NCBI GenBank assembly: GCA_017996675.1
Contig: JAGOGN010000103.1
Coordinates: 1-5,795 of the forward strand
Direction: 5' to 3'
DNA: 5,795 nucleotides
Source of the DNA: Lachnospiraceae bacterium
GTDB lineage: Bacteria; Bacillota_A; Clostridia; Lachnospirales; Lachnospiraceae
A program made the translations under genes and the position numbers. Positions 1 to 5,795 of this stretch are shown piece by piece. The notes beneath the pieces are model-generated. The model worked only from the letters and a program-made list of their open reading frames with translations, searched no databases and was not told the origin of the DNA. Numbering within the stretch: position 1 is the first letter of the stretch; each line of letters opens with the position of its first letter.

Positions 1-2442
1 CGCAGTAAGGATATTATGGTGGGACCTGGACGAGGAAGTGCTGCTGGAAGTATTGTATCCTATGTGCTTGCAATTACCAATATTGAACCTACCCAGTATC
101 AGCTGTTGTTTGAGCGTTTCTTAAACCCAGAGCGTGTGAGCATGCCCGATATAGATATTGACTTCTGCTATGAACGCAGACAAGAAGTCATTGAATACGT
201 TGTAGAGAAATATGGAAAAGACAGAGTTGCTCAGATCGTTACTTTTGGAACTCTTGCTGCAAGAGGAGTGATTCGTGACGTAGGACGTGTAATGGATCTC
301 CCTTATGCTTTTTGTGATACGATTTCAAAAAGTATCCCTATGGAACTGAAGATGACCATCGATAAGGCATTGCAAATGAATCCCGATTTGAAGAAAATGT
401 ATGAAACAGACGAATCGGTTACGAAACTCATCGACATGGCAAGACGTTTAGAAGGTCTGCCAAGACATACCTCCATGCACGCAGCAGGTGTATTGATTTG
501 TCAGCAGTCAGCGGATGAATATGTTCCACTATCAAGGGCTTCGGATGGAACGATTACAACCCAGTATACCATGACCACATTAGAAGAATTAGGCTTGTTA
601 AAAATGGACTTTTTAGGTCTTCGAACCTTAACCGTCATACAAAACGCAGTACGTAATATTGAAAAGAGCCAGCATGTAAAGATTGATGTGGAACAGATTG
701 ATTTTCACGATAAAGCAGTATTAGATTACATTGGCTTAGGAAAGACGGAAGGTATTTTTCAGTTGGAAAGTGCTGGAATGTCCAACTTTATGAAGGAGCT
801 TCGGCCTTCTTCTCTAGAAGATCTGATTGCGGGTATCTCTCTTTACAGACCAGGGCCAATGGATTTTATTCCGGCTTATATTAAGGGAAAGCAGAATCCG
901 AGTCAGGTTACCTATAAGTGTAAAGAGTTAGAACCAATTCTGGCACCGACCTATGGCTGTATTGTTTATCAGGAACAGGTTATGCAGATTGTAAGAGATC
1001 TGGCAGGTTATACCCTTGGCAGAAGCGATATGGTTCGTAGAGCGATGAGTAAGAAAAAAGCTTCTGTTATGGAAAAAGAGCGAAAGAACTTTGTTTTTGG
1101 TAACGAAGAAGAACATGTTCCAGGTTGCGTAAGCAAGGGAGTAGATCCTCTAATTGCCAATCAGATCTTTGATGAAATGACAGACTTTGCTAATTATGCA
1201 TTTAATAAATCCCATGCGGCAGGTTATGCAGTAATTGCCTATCAGACAGCATGGCTAAAATACTACTATCCAGTGGAATATATGGCAGCTAATATGAGCT
1301 CCGTTATGGATAAAACTTCTAAAATTGCAGAGTATATTTTTTCCTGTCGAAAAATGGGAATCGAAGTACTTTCTCCTGATGTCAATGAGGGAGAAGGTGG
1401 ATTTTCCGTATCGGATGGAAAGATTCGTTATGGGCTATCTGCAATAAAAGGGGTTGGACGACCTGTCATTGAATCATTAGTAAAAGAACGGGAAGAAAAT
1501 GGTCCGTTTACCAGTATGAGAGATTTTGTTGAGCGATTAACCAATAAGGATCTAAACAAAAGAGCGGTAGAGAATTTTATTAAATCCGGTGCATTTGACG
1601 GACTAGGCGCTACCAGAAAACAATCGATGCTTATTTATCCGATGGTGATCGATCACGTGTCGCAAAATAAAAAGAACGCTTTATCAGGTCAGATCAGTTT
1701 ATTTGATTTTGTACCAGAAGAACAAAAACAGGAGTTTGATATTCAAATGCCAGATGTTGGGGAGTATGATTTGGAAACCTTTCTTTCTTTAGAAAAAGAA
1801 GTGTTGGGCGTATATATTACGGGTCATCCGCTGCAGGAATATGAAGAGCGATGGAAGAAAAATATTACGGCCGTTTCTACAGACTTTTTATTTGATGAAG
1901 AAGAAAAGAAGACTAGAGTAGAGGATGGAAGTCAGGTCGTAATCGGAGGAATGATTGTAGGAAAGACCATTAAGTATACCAAAAATAATAAAGTAATGGC
2001 TTTTTTGACAATTGAAGACTTGGTTGGAACTGTGGAAGTCATTGTATTTCCAAAAGATTATGAACGATACCAGAATTTAATGGAAGCGGATGCAAAAATA
2101 TTTATTAAGGGTCGAATTAATGCCGAGGATGAAAAGGACGGGAAACTGATTTGTGAGCAGATTTTTCGCTTTGATGACGCAACTAGGGAAATCTGGCTGC
2201 AGTTTCAGGCCATTCAAAACTACGAGGATCAGCAAGAAGAACTTTTCAAATTACTTGCTGAATCGGACGGAGAAGAGGAAGTTGTGATTTATATTGCAGA
2301 TGAAAAGGCAGTGAAACGATTGCCAAAAAGTCGCACAATTTCTTTTGATCGGGAAACAGCGAGCAAATTGTACAAATTTTTAGGTGAAAGTAACGTGAAA
2401 GTTGTAGAAAAGTCCATTGCAAAGTTGTCTAAAAACTATTAA
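1..2442 (+). CDS. dnaE: DNA polymerase III alpha subunit DnaE, 5'-truncated by window edge
   Basis: Replicative C-family DNA polymerase subunit that extends DNA from primers at the cytoplasmic replication fork. The frame is open from base 1 (RSKDI precedes the first visible ATG at 16), so that ATG is internal; 813 residues are visible. By comparison with E. coli DnaE about 350 N-terminal residues (PHP domain and early palm) are missing. Visible parts in order: VGPGRGS near residue 7; the palm motif PDIDIDF, whose first two aspartates (residues 50 and 52) match E. coli D401 and D403; the third catalytic aspartate in MDFLGLRTL (residue 203); fingers motifs YRPGPMDF, VYQEQVMQI and FNKSHAAGYA; a helix-hairpin-helix region (IKGVGRP, about 483-490); a clamp-binding motif QISLF (564-568); and an OB-fold (about 646-724). 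Sequence similarity is to DnaE, and the PolC-type exonuclease insertion is not seen. The reading frame is intact to the TAA stop. Confidence 0.97.
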   Translation, partial: RSKDIMVGPGRGSAAGSIVSYVLAITNIEPTQYQLLFERFLNPERVSMPDIDIDFCYERRQEVIEYVVEKYGKDRVAQIVTFGTLAARGVIRDVGRVMDLPYAFCDTISKSIPMELKMTIDKALQMNPDLKKMYETDESVTKLIDMARRLEGLPRHTSMHAAGVLICQQSADEYVPLSRASDGTITTQYTMTTLEELGLLKMDFLGLRTLTVIQNAVRNIEKSQHVKIDVEQIDFHDKAVLDYIGLGKTEGIFQLESAGMSNFMKELRPSSLEDLIAGISLYRPGPMDFIPAYIKGKQNPSQVTYKCKELEPILAPTYGCIVYQEQVMQIVRDLAGYTLGRSDMVRRAMSKKKASVMEKERKNFVFGNEEEHVPGCVSKGVDPLIANQIFDEMTDFANYAFNKSHAAGYAVIAYQTAWLKYYYPVEYMAANMSSVMDKTSKIAEYIFSCRKMGIEVLSPDVNEGEGGFSVSDGKIRYGLSAIKGVGRPVIESLVKEREENGPFTSMRDFVERLTNKDLNKRAVENFIKSGAFDGLGATRKQSMLIYPMVIDHVSQNKKNALSGQISLFDFVPEEQKQEFDIQMPDVGEYDLETFLSLEKEVLGVYITGHPLQEYEERWKKNITAVSTDFLFDEEEKKTRVEDGSQVVIGGMIVGKTIKYTKNNKVMAFLTIEDLVGTVEVIVFPKDYERYQNLMEADAKIFIKGRINAEDEKDGKLICEQIFRFDDATREIWLQFQAIQNYEDQQEELFKLLAESDGEEEVVIYIADEKAVKRLPKSRTISFDRETASKLYKFLGESNVKVVEKSIAKLSKNY

Positions 2443-2445
2443 AAT
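2417..2445 (+). promoter_or_regulatory. Probable sigma-A-type promoter for pfkA, overlapping the dnaE stop
   Basis: A -35 box TTGCAA (2417-2422, four of six matches to TTGACA) is separated by exactly 17 bp from a -10 box TAAAAT (2440-2445, five of six matches to TATAAT). The -10 box begins at the dnaE TAA stop. The predicted transcription start is near 2452, giving a leader of about 40 nt before pfkA. This is read by eye. Such matches occur by chance in AT-rich DNA, but the spacing and the position directly upstream of pfkA support it. Read-through from dnaE is also possible because no terminator is seen in between. Confidence 0.5.
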
Positions 2446-2477
2446 TGTACTTATATAAGAAAAAATGTAATTACAAT
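2444..2477. repeat. Imperfect 12-bp inverted repeat in the dnaE-pfkA gap
   Basis: The left arm ATTGTACTTATA (2444-2455) and the reverse complement of the right arm TGTAATTACAAT (2466-2477) agree at 10 of 12 positions, with a 10-nt A-rich spacer. As RNA, one of the two mismatches would be a U-G wobble, leaving a single C-U mismatch. Two perfect 10-bp palindromes are nested in it: CTTATATAAG (2450-2459) and TGTAATTACA (2466-2475). It overlaps the end of the predicted -10 box and ends 2 nt before the pfkA ribosome binding site. It could be an operator or a weak leader hairpin. It is not a terminator, since no T-run follows it. Confidence 0.5.
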
Positions 2478-2491
2478 CTGGAGGTGTATGT

Positions 2492-3466
2492 ATGACAAAG
2501 GAAATAAATACTATTGGAGTTTTGACCAGCGGAGGAGATGCACCTGGAATGAATGCTGCAATTCGTGCTGTTGTACGTAGAGGAATTGCGCAGGGAAAGA
2601 ATGTTGTAGGAATTAAAAGAGGATATGCCGGTCTTTTACAGGGTGAAGTGGAAGAAATGAAACCTTGGTATGTTTCGGATATTATAGAACGTGGAGGCAC
2701 CATTCTTCAGACCGCGAGATGTTTAGAGTTTCAGACTCCGGAAGGACAGCAAAAGGGAGCGCAGGTTTGTAAGGATCTGGGAATTGATGGAATCATTGTA
2801 ATTGGTGGTGACGGTTCATTCCGTGGAGCACAAAAACTTGCAGGATTGGGAATTAATACCATTGGTGTTCCTGGAACGATCGACTTAGATATTGCCTGCA
2901 CCGATTATACAATTGGATTTGATACAGCTGTGAATACAGCAATGGAAGCAATTGATAAGGTTCGTGATACCTCAACTTCACATGAAAGATGCAGTATCAT
3001 TGAAGTTATGGGAAGAAATGCTGGTTTTATTGCAATGTGGTGTGGTATCGCTTGTGGAGCAGAGGATATCTTACTTCCAGAAAAATATGATTATGATGAA
3101 CAGAAGCTTGTGAATCATATTATCGAAAATCGTAAAAAAGGTAAGAAGCATCATATTATTATTAATGCAGAAGGCATTGGACATTCTGTTAGTATGGCAA
3201 AGAGAATTGAAGCAGCAACTGGGATGGAAACTCGAGCAACCATTTTAGGTCACATGCAAAGAGGGGGAAGCCCAAGTTGTAAAGATCGTGTGTATGCATC
3301 TACCATGGGAGCTTTGGCAGTGGATTTATTATGCCAGGGAAAGAGTAATCGTGTTGTGGTACATAAACAAGGTGAATTTACGGACTTAGATATAGATGAT
3401 GCATTATTAATGACAAAAGAAATTTCAGAATATCAATATGAGATTTATAAATCTTTTGCCATATAG
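2492..3466 (+). CDS. pfkA: ATP-dependent 6-phosphofructokinase
   Basis: Cytoplasmic glycolytic enzyme that phosphorylates fructose 6-phosphate to fructose 1,6-bisphosphate; bacterial family members are normally allosteric tetramers. The 324 residues compare with about 320 in the family. Visible motifs are GGDAPGMN (14-21, ATP site), GGDGS (105-109), PGTIDLD (127-133) with the catalytic base D131, SHER (163-166), MGR (173-175) and LGHMQRGGSP in the C-terminal half. Glycine at 108 and at 128 marks the ATP-using type; pyrophosphate-using enzymes have D and K there. Leucine 132 replaces the usual Asn of TIDND, and two effector-site positions differ from E. coli (R54 to P58, Y55 to W59). The start is fixed by GGAGGTG at 2480-2486. 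It lies 49 bp after dnaE, probably with its own promoter, and 11 bp before the methyltransferase gene, so the last two are likely co-transcribed. Confidence 0.96.
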   Translation: MTKEINTIGVLTSGGDAPGMNAAIRAVVRRGIAQGKNVVGIKRGYAGLLQGEVEEMKPWYVSDIIERGGTILQTARCLEFQTPEGQQKGAQVCKDLGIDGIIVIGGDGSFRGAQKLAGLGINTIGVPGTIDLDIACTDYTIGFDTAVNTAMEAIDKVRDTSTSHERCSIIEVMGRNAGFIAMWCGIACGAEDILLPEKYDYDEQKLVNHIIENRKKGKKHHIIINAEGIGHSVSMAKRIEAATGMETRATILGHMQRGGSPSCKDRVYASTMGALAVDLLCQGKSNRVVVHKQGEFTDLDIDDALLMTKEISEYQYEIYKSFAI

Positions 3467-3477
3467 TCAGGAGAAGT

Positions 3478-4254
3478 ATGATTAGCAGCAGTGACAATAA
3501 ACAGGTGAAAAATGTAATACAGTTAATCTCTAGTTCGAAAGCAAGAAAGAAACAGGGTTTATTTGTGGTAGAAGGAATCCGAATGATTCAAGAAACTCCA
3601 TTGGATCGCATTGAGGCTGTTTATATTGCGGCTTCGTATGAGGATGATTATTTGCAGCACCCGATGAGTCAGAATTGCGCATATGAGGTCGTGGAGGATA
3701 AAATCTTTCAAAAGATGTCGGATACACAGACTCCACAGGGAATCCTTGCTCTTGTCCATAAAAGAAGCTACACCATTAACGAAATTCTGGAAGGAAAATC
3801 AGAGGGTTGCATTTTGATATTGGATGGGATTCAGGATCCAGGGAATCTGGGAACGATGATTCGAACTGGTGAGGGAGCTGGAATTGCTGGAGTGATTTTA
3901 TCTAAGGATACAGTGGATCTCTATAATCCGAAAACAATCCGCTCAACAATGGGTTCGATATACCGAGTACCGCATGTTATCAGTGAATCACTCATGGAGA
4001 CAGTAGAAGAACTAAAGCAAAAAGGTGTCTATGTAATTGCGACCCATCTTCGTGGAGTGAAGGAATATCAGGAACTGGAATATGTTGGTTTGACTGGTGT
4101 CCTGATTGGAAATGAAGGGAATGGGTTGTCGGAAACATTGGTTGATTTGGCCGACGAATTGGTTCGAATTCCGATGGAGGGAAGTGTAGAATCCTTAAAC
4201 GCAGCGATTGCTGCTGCGCTCTTTATGTATGAGATTAAAAGAAAAAGAAAATAA
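3478..4254 (+). CDS. TrmH/SpoU-family (SPOUT) RNA 2'-O-methyltransferase
   Basis: Predicted S-adenosylmethionine-dependent enzyme that methylates a ribose 2'-OH, most likely on 23S rRNA. Residues 1-95 form the N-terminal RNA-binding (L30e-like) region, opening with ISSSDNKQVK and including GLFVVEGIRM (27-36). The C-terminal SpoU domain has all three family motifs: motif 1 around DGIQDPGNLGTMIR (116-129, with N123 and R129 at the conserved catalytic positions), motif 2 GNEGNGLS (211-218), and motif 3 IPMEG...SLNAA (231-243), which build the knotted cofactor site. At 258 residues it has normal length. The ribosome binding site AGGAG (3469-3473) sits only 4 nt from the ATG, closer than usual, but the family N-terminus fits this start. 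The target nucleotide cannot be read from sequence; the RlmB and YsgA-like groups are both possible, so no symbol is given. An intrinsic terminator follows. Confidence 0.93.
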   Translation: MISSSDNKQVKNVIQLISSSKARKKQGLFVVEGIRMIQETPLDRIEAVYIAASYEDDYLQHPMSQNCAYEVVEDKIFQKMSDTQTPQGILALVHKRSYTINEILEGKSEGCILILDGIQDPGNLGTMIRTGEGAGIAGVILSKDTVDLYNPKTIRSTMGSIYRVPHVISESLMETVEELKQKGVYVIATHLRGVKEYQELEYVGLTGVLIGNEGNGLSETLVDLADELVRIPMEGSVESLNAAIAAALFMYEIKRKRK

Positions 4255-4259
4255 GACGG

Positions 4260-4289
4260 GCCCTGGACAATTATGTCTGGGGCTTATTT
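4260..4289 (+). terminator. Rho-independent terminator after the methyltransferase gene
   Basis: A 10-bp stem pairs GCCCTGGACA (4260-4269) with TGTCTGGGGC (4274-4283) around an ATTA loop. Eight pairs are Watson-Crick and two are G-U wobbles. The tail TTATTT (4284-4289) is T-rich though interrupted. It begins 5 bp after the TAA stop. It ends the dnaE-pfkA-methyltransferase block just before the next promoter. Confidence 0.85.
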
Positions 4290-4293
4290 AGGT

Positions 4294-4322
4294 TTGTAAA
4301 TCAGAATAATTTTTGGTATAAT
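4294..4322 (+). promoter_or_regulatory. Strong sigma-A-type promoter with extended -10
   Basis: The -35 box TTGTAA (4294-4299, four of six) is followed after 17 bp by a perfect -10 box TATAAT (4317-4322), with TGG directly before it giving an extended -10 (TGn) element. The predicted start of transcription is near 4329. It lies between the terminator and the small unknown gene, so it should drive that gene and the alarmone synthetase behind it. Confidence 0.82.
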
Positions 4323-4337
4323 TAAAGTATTGTGAGT

Positions 4338-4345
4338 AGGAGAGG
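4338..4345 (+). promoter_or_regulatory. Ribosome binding site that decides the start at 4353
   Basis: AGGAGAGG lies 7 nt before ATG 4353. An in-frame GTG at 4332 would put the start upstream of this site and within a few bases of the predicted transcript 5' end, so the ATG is preferred. Confidence 0.8.
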
Positions 4346-4352
4346 ATATAGT

Positions 4353-4619
4353 ATGTTTCGATTGTGGGGAAAAATATTTAAAGAAAATCGATTGATTCTA
4401 GATCGGGTATTTGAGTCAGATCAAGAGGATACCAGGACGCATAAAATATTTCAGGGAATCGAATATCTTACCTATGAGTTCGATTTAGAGAAACCAATCT
4501 GGCTGGATGGTAATATAGCGGAATTTCAAAAGGGGTCTAAAACGAGATTTTATCAGGATAGTTTCATTGAAACCATACCTTTTGATTATTTGGAACTGCA
4601 TGTTATTGAGGAAGATTAA
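4353..4619 (+). CDS. Conserved small protein of unknown function (88 aa)
   Basis: Encodes an 88-residue acidic, soluble-looking protein with no signal peptide, no membrane segment and no cysteine. I recognise the general pattern from uncharacterised clostridial (Lachnospiraceae) proteins but know no function. Visible features are an N-terminal basic and hydrophobic stretch (MFRLWGKIFK), DTRTHK (26-31), KPIWLDGNIAEF (47-58), KTRFYQDSF (63-71), and a C-terminal IPFDYLELHVIEED. The mix of charged and aromatic residues suggests a compact alpha/beta fold, which is only inference. The ATG start is supported by AGGAGAGG at 4338-4345 and by a promoter whose predicted start is about 24 nt upstream. 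It is the first gene of a unit with the alarmone synthetase 18 nt downstream. It is unlikely to be spurious: it has its own promoter and ribosome binding site, and codon use like its neighbours. Confidence 0.85.
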   Translation: MFRLWGKIFKENRLILDRVFESDQEDTRTHKIFQGIEYLTYEFDLEKPIWLDGNIAEFQKGSKTRFYQDSFIETIPFDYLELHVIEED

Positions 4620-4637
4620 ACAGGGGGATAATGATAA

Positions 4638-5333
4638 ATGGAAATGGAAGATATGCTAAAGGATGATGTAGATAGTTGGAAGACAGCCATGCTTTTGTAT
4701 AATTCTGCTTTGAAGAAAGTAACAACAAAGTTGGAAATACTAAATGATGAATTTCAGCATGTACATAAATATAATCCGATTGAAAACATCAAATTCAGAT
4801 TAAAAACACCGGAAAGTATTGTTCAGAAGTTAAAGCGTAAGGGATATGACTCTACCATTGAAAATATGGTTCGTTATGTGGAAGATATCGCTGGAGTCAG
4901 ACTGGTTTGTTCCTTTACATCGGATATTTACCGAATGGCTGACATGATTGGACGACAAAATGACCTTACTGTTATTTCAATCAAGGATTATATGAAGAAT
5001 CCAAAACCAAGTGGATATAAAAGTTTTCATATGATTATATCTATTCCAGTCTTTCTTTCTGACCGGACGGTTGAGACAAAGGTTGAGATTCAAATACGAA
5101 CGATTGCCATGGATTTCTGGGCAAGTCTAGAGCATAAGATTTATTACAAATTCGAAGGTAATGCACCTTCTTATATTAGTCATGAATTACAGGAATGTGC
5201 GGAAATCGTATCCATGTTGGATAATAAAATGCTTTCCTTGAATGAAGCTATTTTAATCGAAAAAGCAAAGCAAGAAGAAAAAGCTATTCGTGCGCAGATT
5301 GAGAAGTTAACTCAAATCGAAGCGGACAAATAG
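4638..5333 (+). CDS. Small alarmone synthetase, RelP/YwaC-like GTP pyrophosphokinase
   Basis: Predicted to transfer pyrophosphate from ATP to the 3'-OH of GDP or GTP, making the stress alarmone (p)ppGpp in the cytoplasm. It is a 231-residue single-domain protein with no hydrolase (HD), TGS or ACT region, so it is a small synthetase and not full-length Rel. Motifs in order: HKYNPIENIKFRLK (43-56); KLKRKG (64-69, ATP-binding loop); DIAGVR (83-88) with catalytic D83; PKPSGYKSFH (122-131), whose Y127 should stack on the guanine; and EIQIRTIAMDFWASLEHK (150-167) with catalytic E150. The DWK-like N-terminus, DYMKNPKP and DFWASLEHKIYYK resemble B. subtilis YwaC more than YjbM (recalled, not aligned). 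The last ~30 residues are charged and helix-prone, extending past the YwaC end. AGGGGG (4622-4627) lies 10 nt before ATG 4638; the later ATG at 4644 is less well spaced. Its 3' end converges on the PAP2 gene. Confidence 0.92.
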   Translation: MEMEDMLKDDVDSWKTAMLLYNSALKKVTTKLEILNDEFQHVHKYNPIENIKFRLKTPESIVQKLKRKGYDSTIENMVRYVEDIAGVRLVCSFTSDIYRMADMIGRQNDLTVISIKDYMKNPKPSGYKSFHMIISIPVFLSDRTVETKVEIQIRTIAMDFWASLEHKIYYKFEGNAPSYISHELQECAEIVSMLDNKMLSLNEAILIEKAKQEEKAIRAQIEKLTQIEADK

Positions 5334-5348
5334 CTCTCTAAACATAAA

Positions 5349-5795
5349 CTACATTTTAATTTCTTTTGAAGTTCGATCAGGTTGCATCAACTCACGAACC
5401 CATGCTGGTGTGTAAAGTAATATACTCATTAAGCCAGCTAAGGCAAAAGCAGTGATCACATCAAAAAGTGAATGTTGCTTTAAAAATACAGTAGCGAGAA
5501 TGATGCTACTCATCATAATTCTTGAGGCATGAAGTACAATTTTGTTGTTTCTTAAGTTTTCATTCTTGCTGATGGCAATGTGAATTGCTAAAGAATTATA
5601 CACATGAATACTTGGAAACAGATTGGTTGGGGTATCTGTGGAGTATAACCACTTTACTGCATCTACAAAAATATTATCTCTTTCAAAAACGACTGGTCTT
5701 AAATAGGTTCCGTTCGGATATATAGTTGAAATCACAAGGAAAACGGTCATTCCAGTTATCAGAAATATGCACAATTTGTAATATTCTGCTTTATT
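5349..5795 (-). CDS. PAP2-superfamily membrane protein, 5'-truncated by window edge
   Basis: This is the C-terminal 148 residues of an integral membrane protein; the frame is open to the window end, so the true start lies beyond 5795 and the TTG at 5774 is not a convincing start. The PAP2 superfamily includes lipid phosphatases and phosphotransferases acting at the outer membrane face, for example on undecaprenyl or phosphatidyl phosphates. Seen are a hydrophobic segment (about 8-25), YPNGTYLRP (26-34), TDTPTNLFPSIHV (53-65) with the PSxH motif, a second segment (about 86-105), KQHSLFD (106-112) supplying the H-x3-D of motif 3, and a last segment (about 113-128) before a charged tail ending EIKM. 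The canonical motif 1 lysine (K-x6-RP) and motif 3 SR pair are not at their usual places, so substrate and even hydrolase activity are uncertain. It is convergent with the alarmone synthetase, 15 bp apart. Confidence 0.8.
   Translation of the reverse strand, partial: NKAEYYKLCIFLITGMTVFLVISTIYPNGTYLRPVVFERDNIFVDAVKWLYSTDTPTNLFPSIHVYNSLAIHIAISKNENLRNNKIVLHASRIMMSSIILATVFLKQHSLFDVITAFALAGLMSILLYTPAWVRELMQPDRTSKEIKM

Noticed and set aside
928..1116. Minus-strand open frame of 62 codons inside dnaE
   Set aside because: It lies wholly inside a highly conserved dnaE region on the opposite strand, with no ribosome binding site or recognisable protein.
2444..2491. Intrinsic terminator after dnaE
   Set aside because: The inverted repeat there is AT-rich and is followed by the pfkA ribosome binding site, not by a T-run.
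2380..2703. Minus-strand open frame of 107 codons across the dnaE-pfkA junction
   Set aside because: It is the reverse of the dnaE end and the pfkA start, both certain genes. The translation is low in recognisable features and its content follows from the opposite-strand coding.
3530..3759. Two overlapping minus-strand open frames inside the methyltransferase gene
   Set aside because: They are shadows of a conserved coding region, with no independent start signals.
4332..4352. GTG at 4332 as the start of the small unknown gene
   Set aside because: It would begin almost at the predicted transcript 5' end and upstream of the good ribosome binding site at 4338-4345, which is correctly spaced for ATG 4353.
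5371..5399. Nested inverted repeat GTTCG...CGAAC with inner GTTG-CAT-CAAC as a terminator for the alarmone synthetase
   Set aside because: It lies inside the PAP2 coding region, has a large unpaired internal loop and short arms, and no T-run follows on the plus strand.

Overview
The window looks like ordinary chromosome from a low-GC Gram-positive anaerobe, most likely a clostridium of the Lachnospiraceae type. The grounds are AT-rich codon choice, strong AGGAG-type ribosome binding sites, the gene order dnaE - pfkA - TrmH-family rRNA methyltransferase, and an 88-residue conserved protein of a kind I associate with that family. The family-level placement rests on recall of related proteins, not on a search.

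Positions 1-4254 hold three plus-strand housekeeping genes: the C-terminal ~70% of DNA polymerase III alpha subunit DnaE (its start lies before the window), ATP-dependent 6-phosphofructokinase PfkA, and a SPOUT-class (TrmH/SpoU) RNA 2'-O-methyltransferase. A good sigma-A-type promoter overlaps the dnaE stop codon. An imperfect AT-rich inverted repeat overlaps its -10 box and fills most of the short pfkA leader, so pfkA and the methyltransferase probably form their own unit in addition to any read-through from dnaE. A clear intrinsic terminator at 4260-4289 ends this block.

A second plus-strand unit starts immediately afterwards from a near-consensus extended -10 promoter (4294-4322). It carries the small protein of unknown function (4353-4619) and a small alarmone synthetase of the RelP/YwaC kind (4638-5333), which makes (p)ppGpp from GTP or GDP and ATP. 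The 18-nt gap and the absence of a terminator make co-transcription likely.

On the minus strand, convergent with the synthetase and only 15 bp from its stop, lies the C-terminal part of a membrane PAP2-superfamily protein (5349-5795) that runs off the right edge.

No mobile element, CRISPR array, tRNA or rRNA gene was seen, and no gene-free stretch exceeds about 100 bp. I do not see an obviously new system. The points most worth following are the small unknown protein paired with the alarmone synthetase, the inverted repeat at the pfkA promoter, altered effector-site positions in PfkA, and non-canonical phosphatase motifs in the PAP2 protein.
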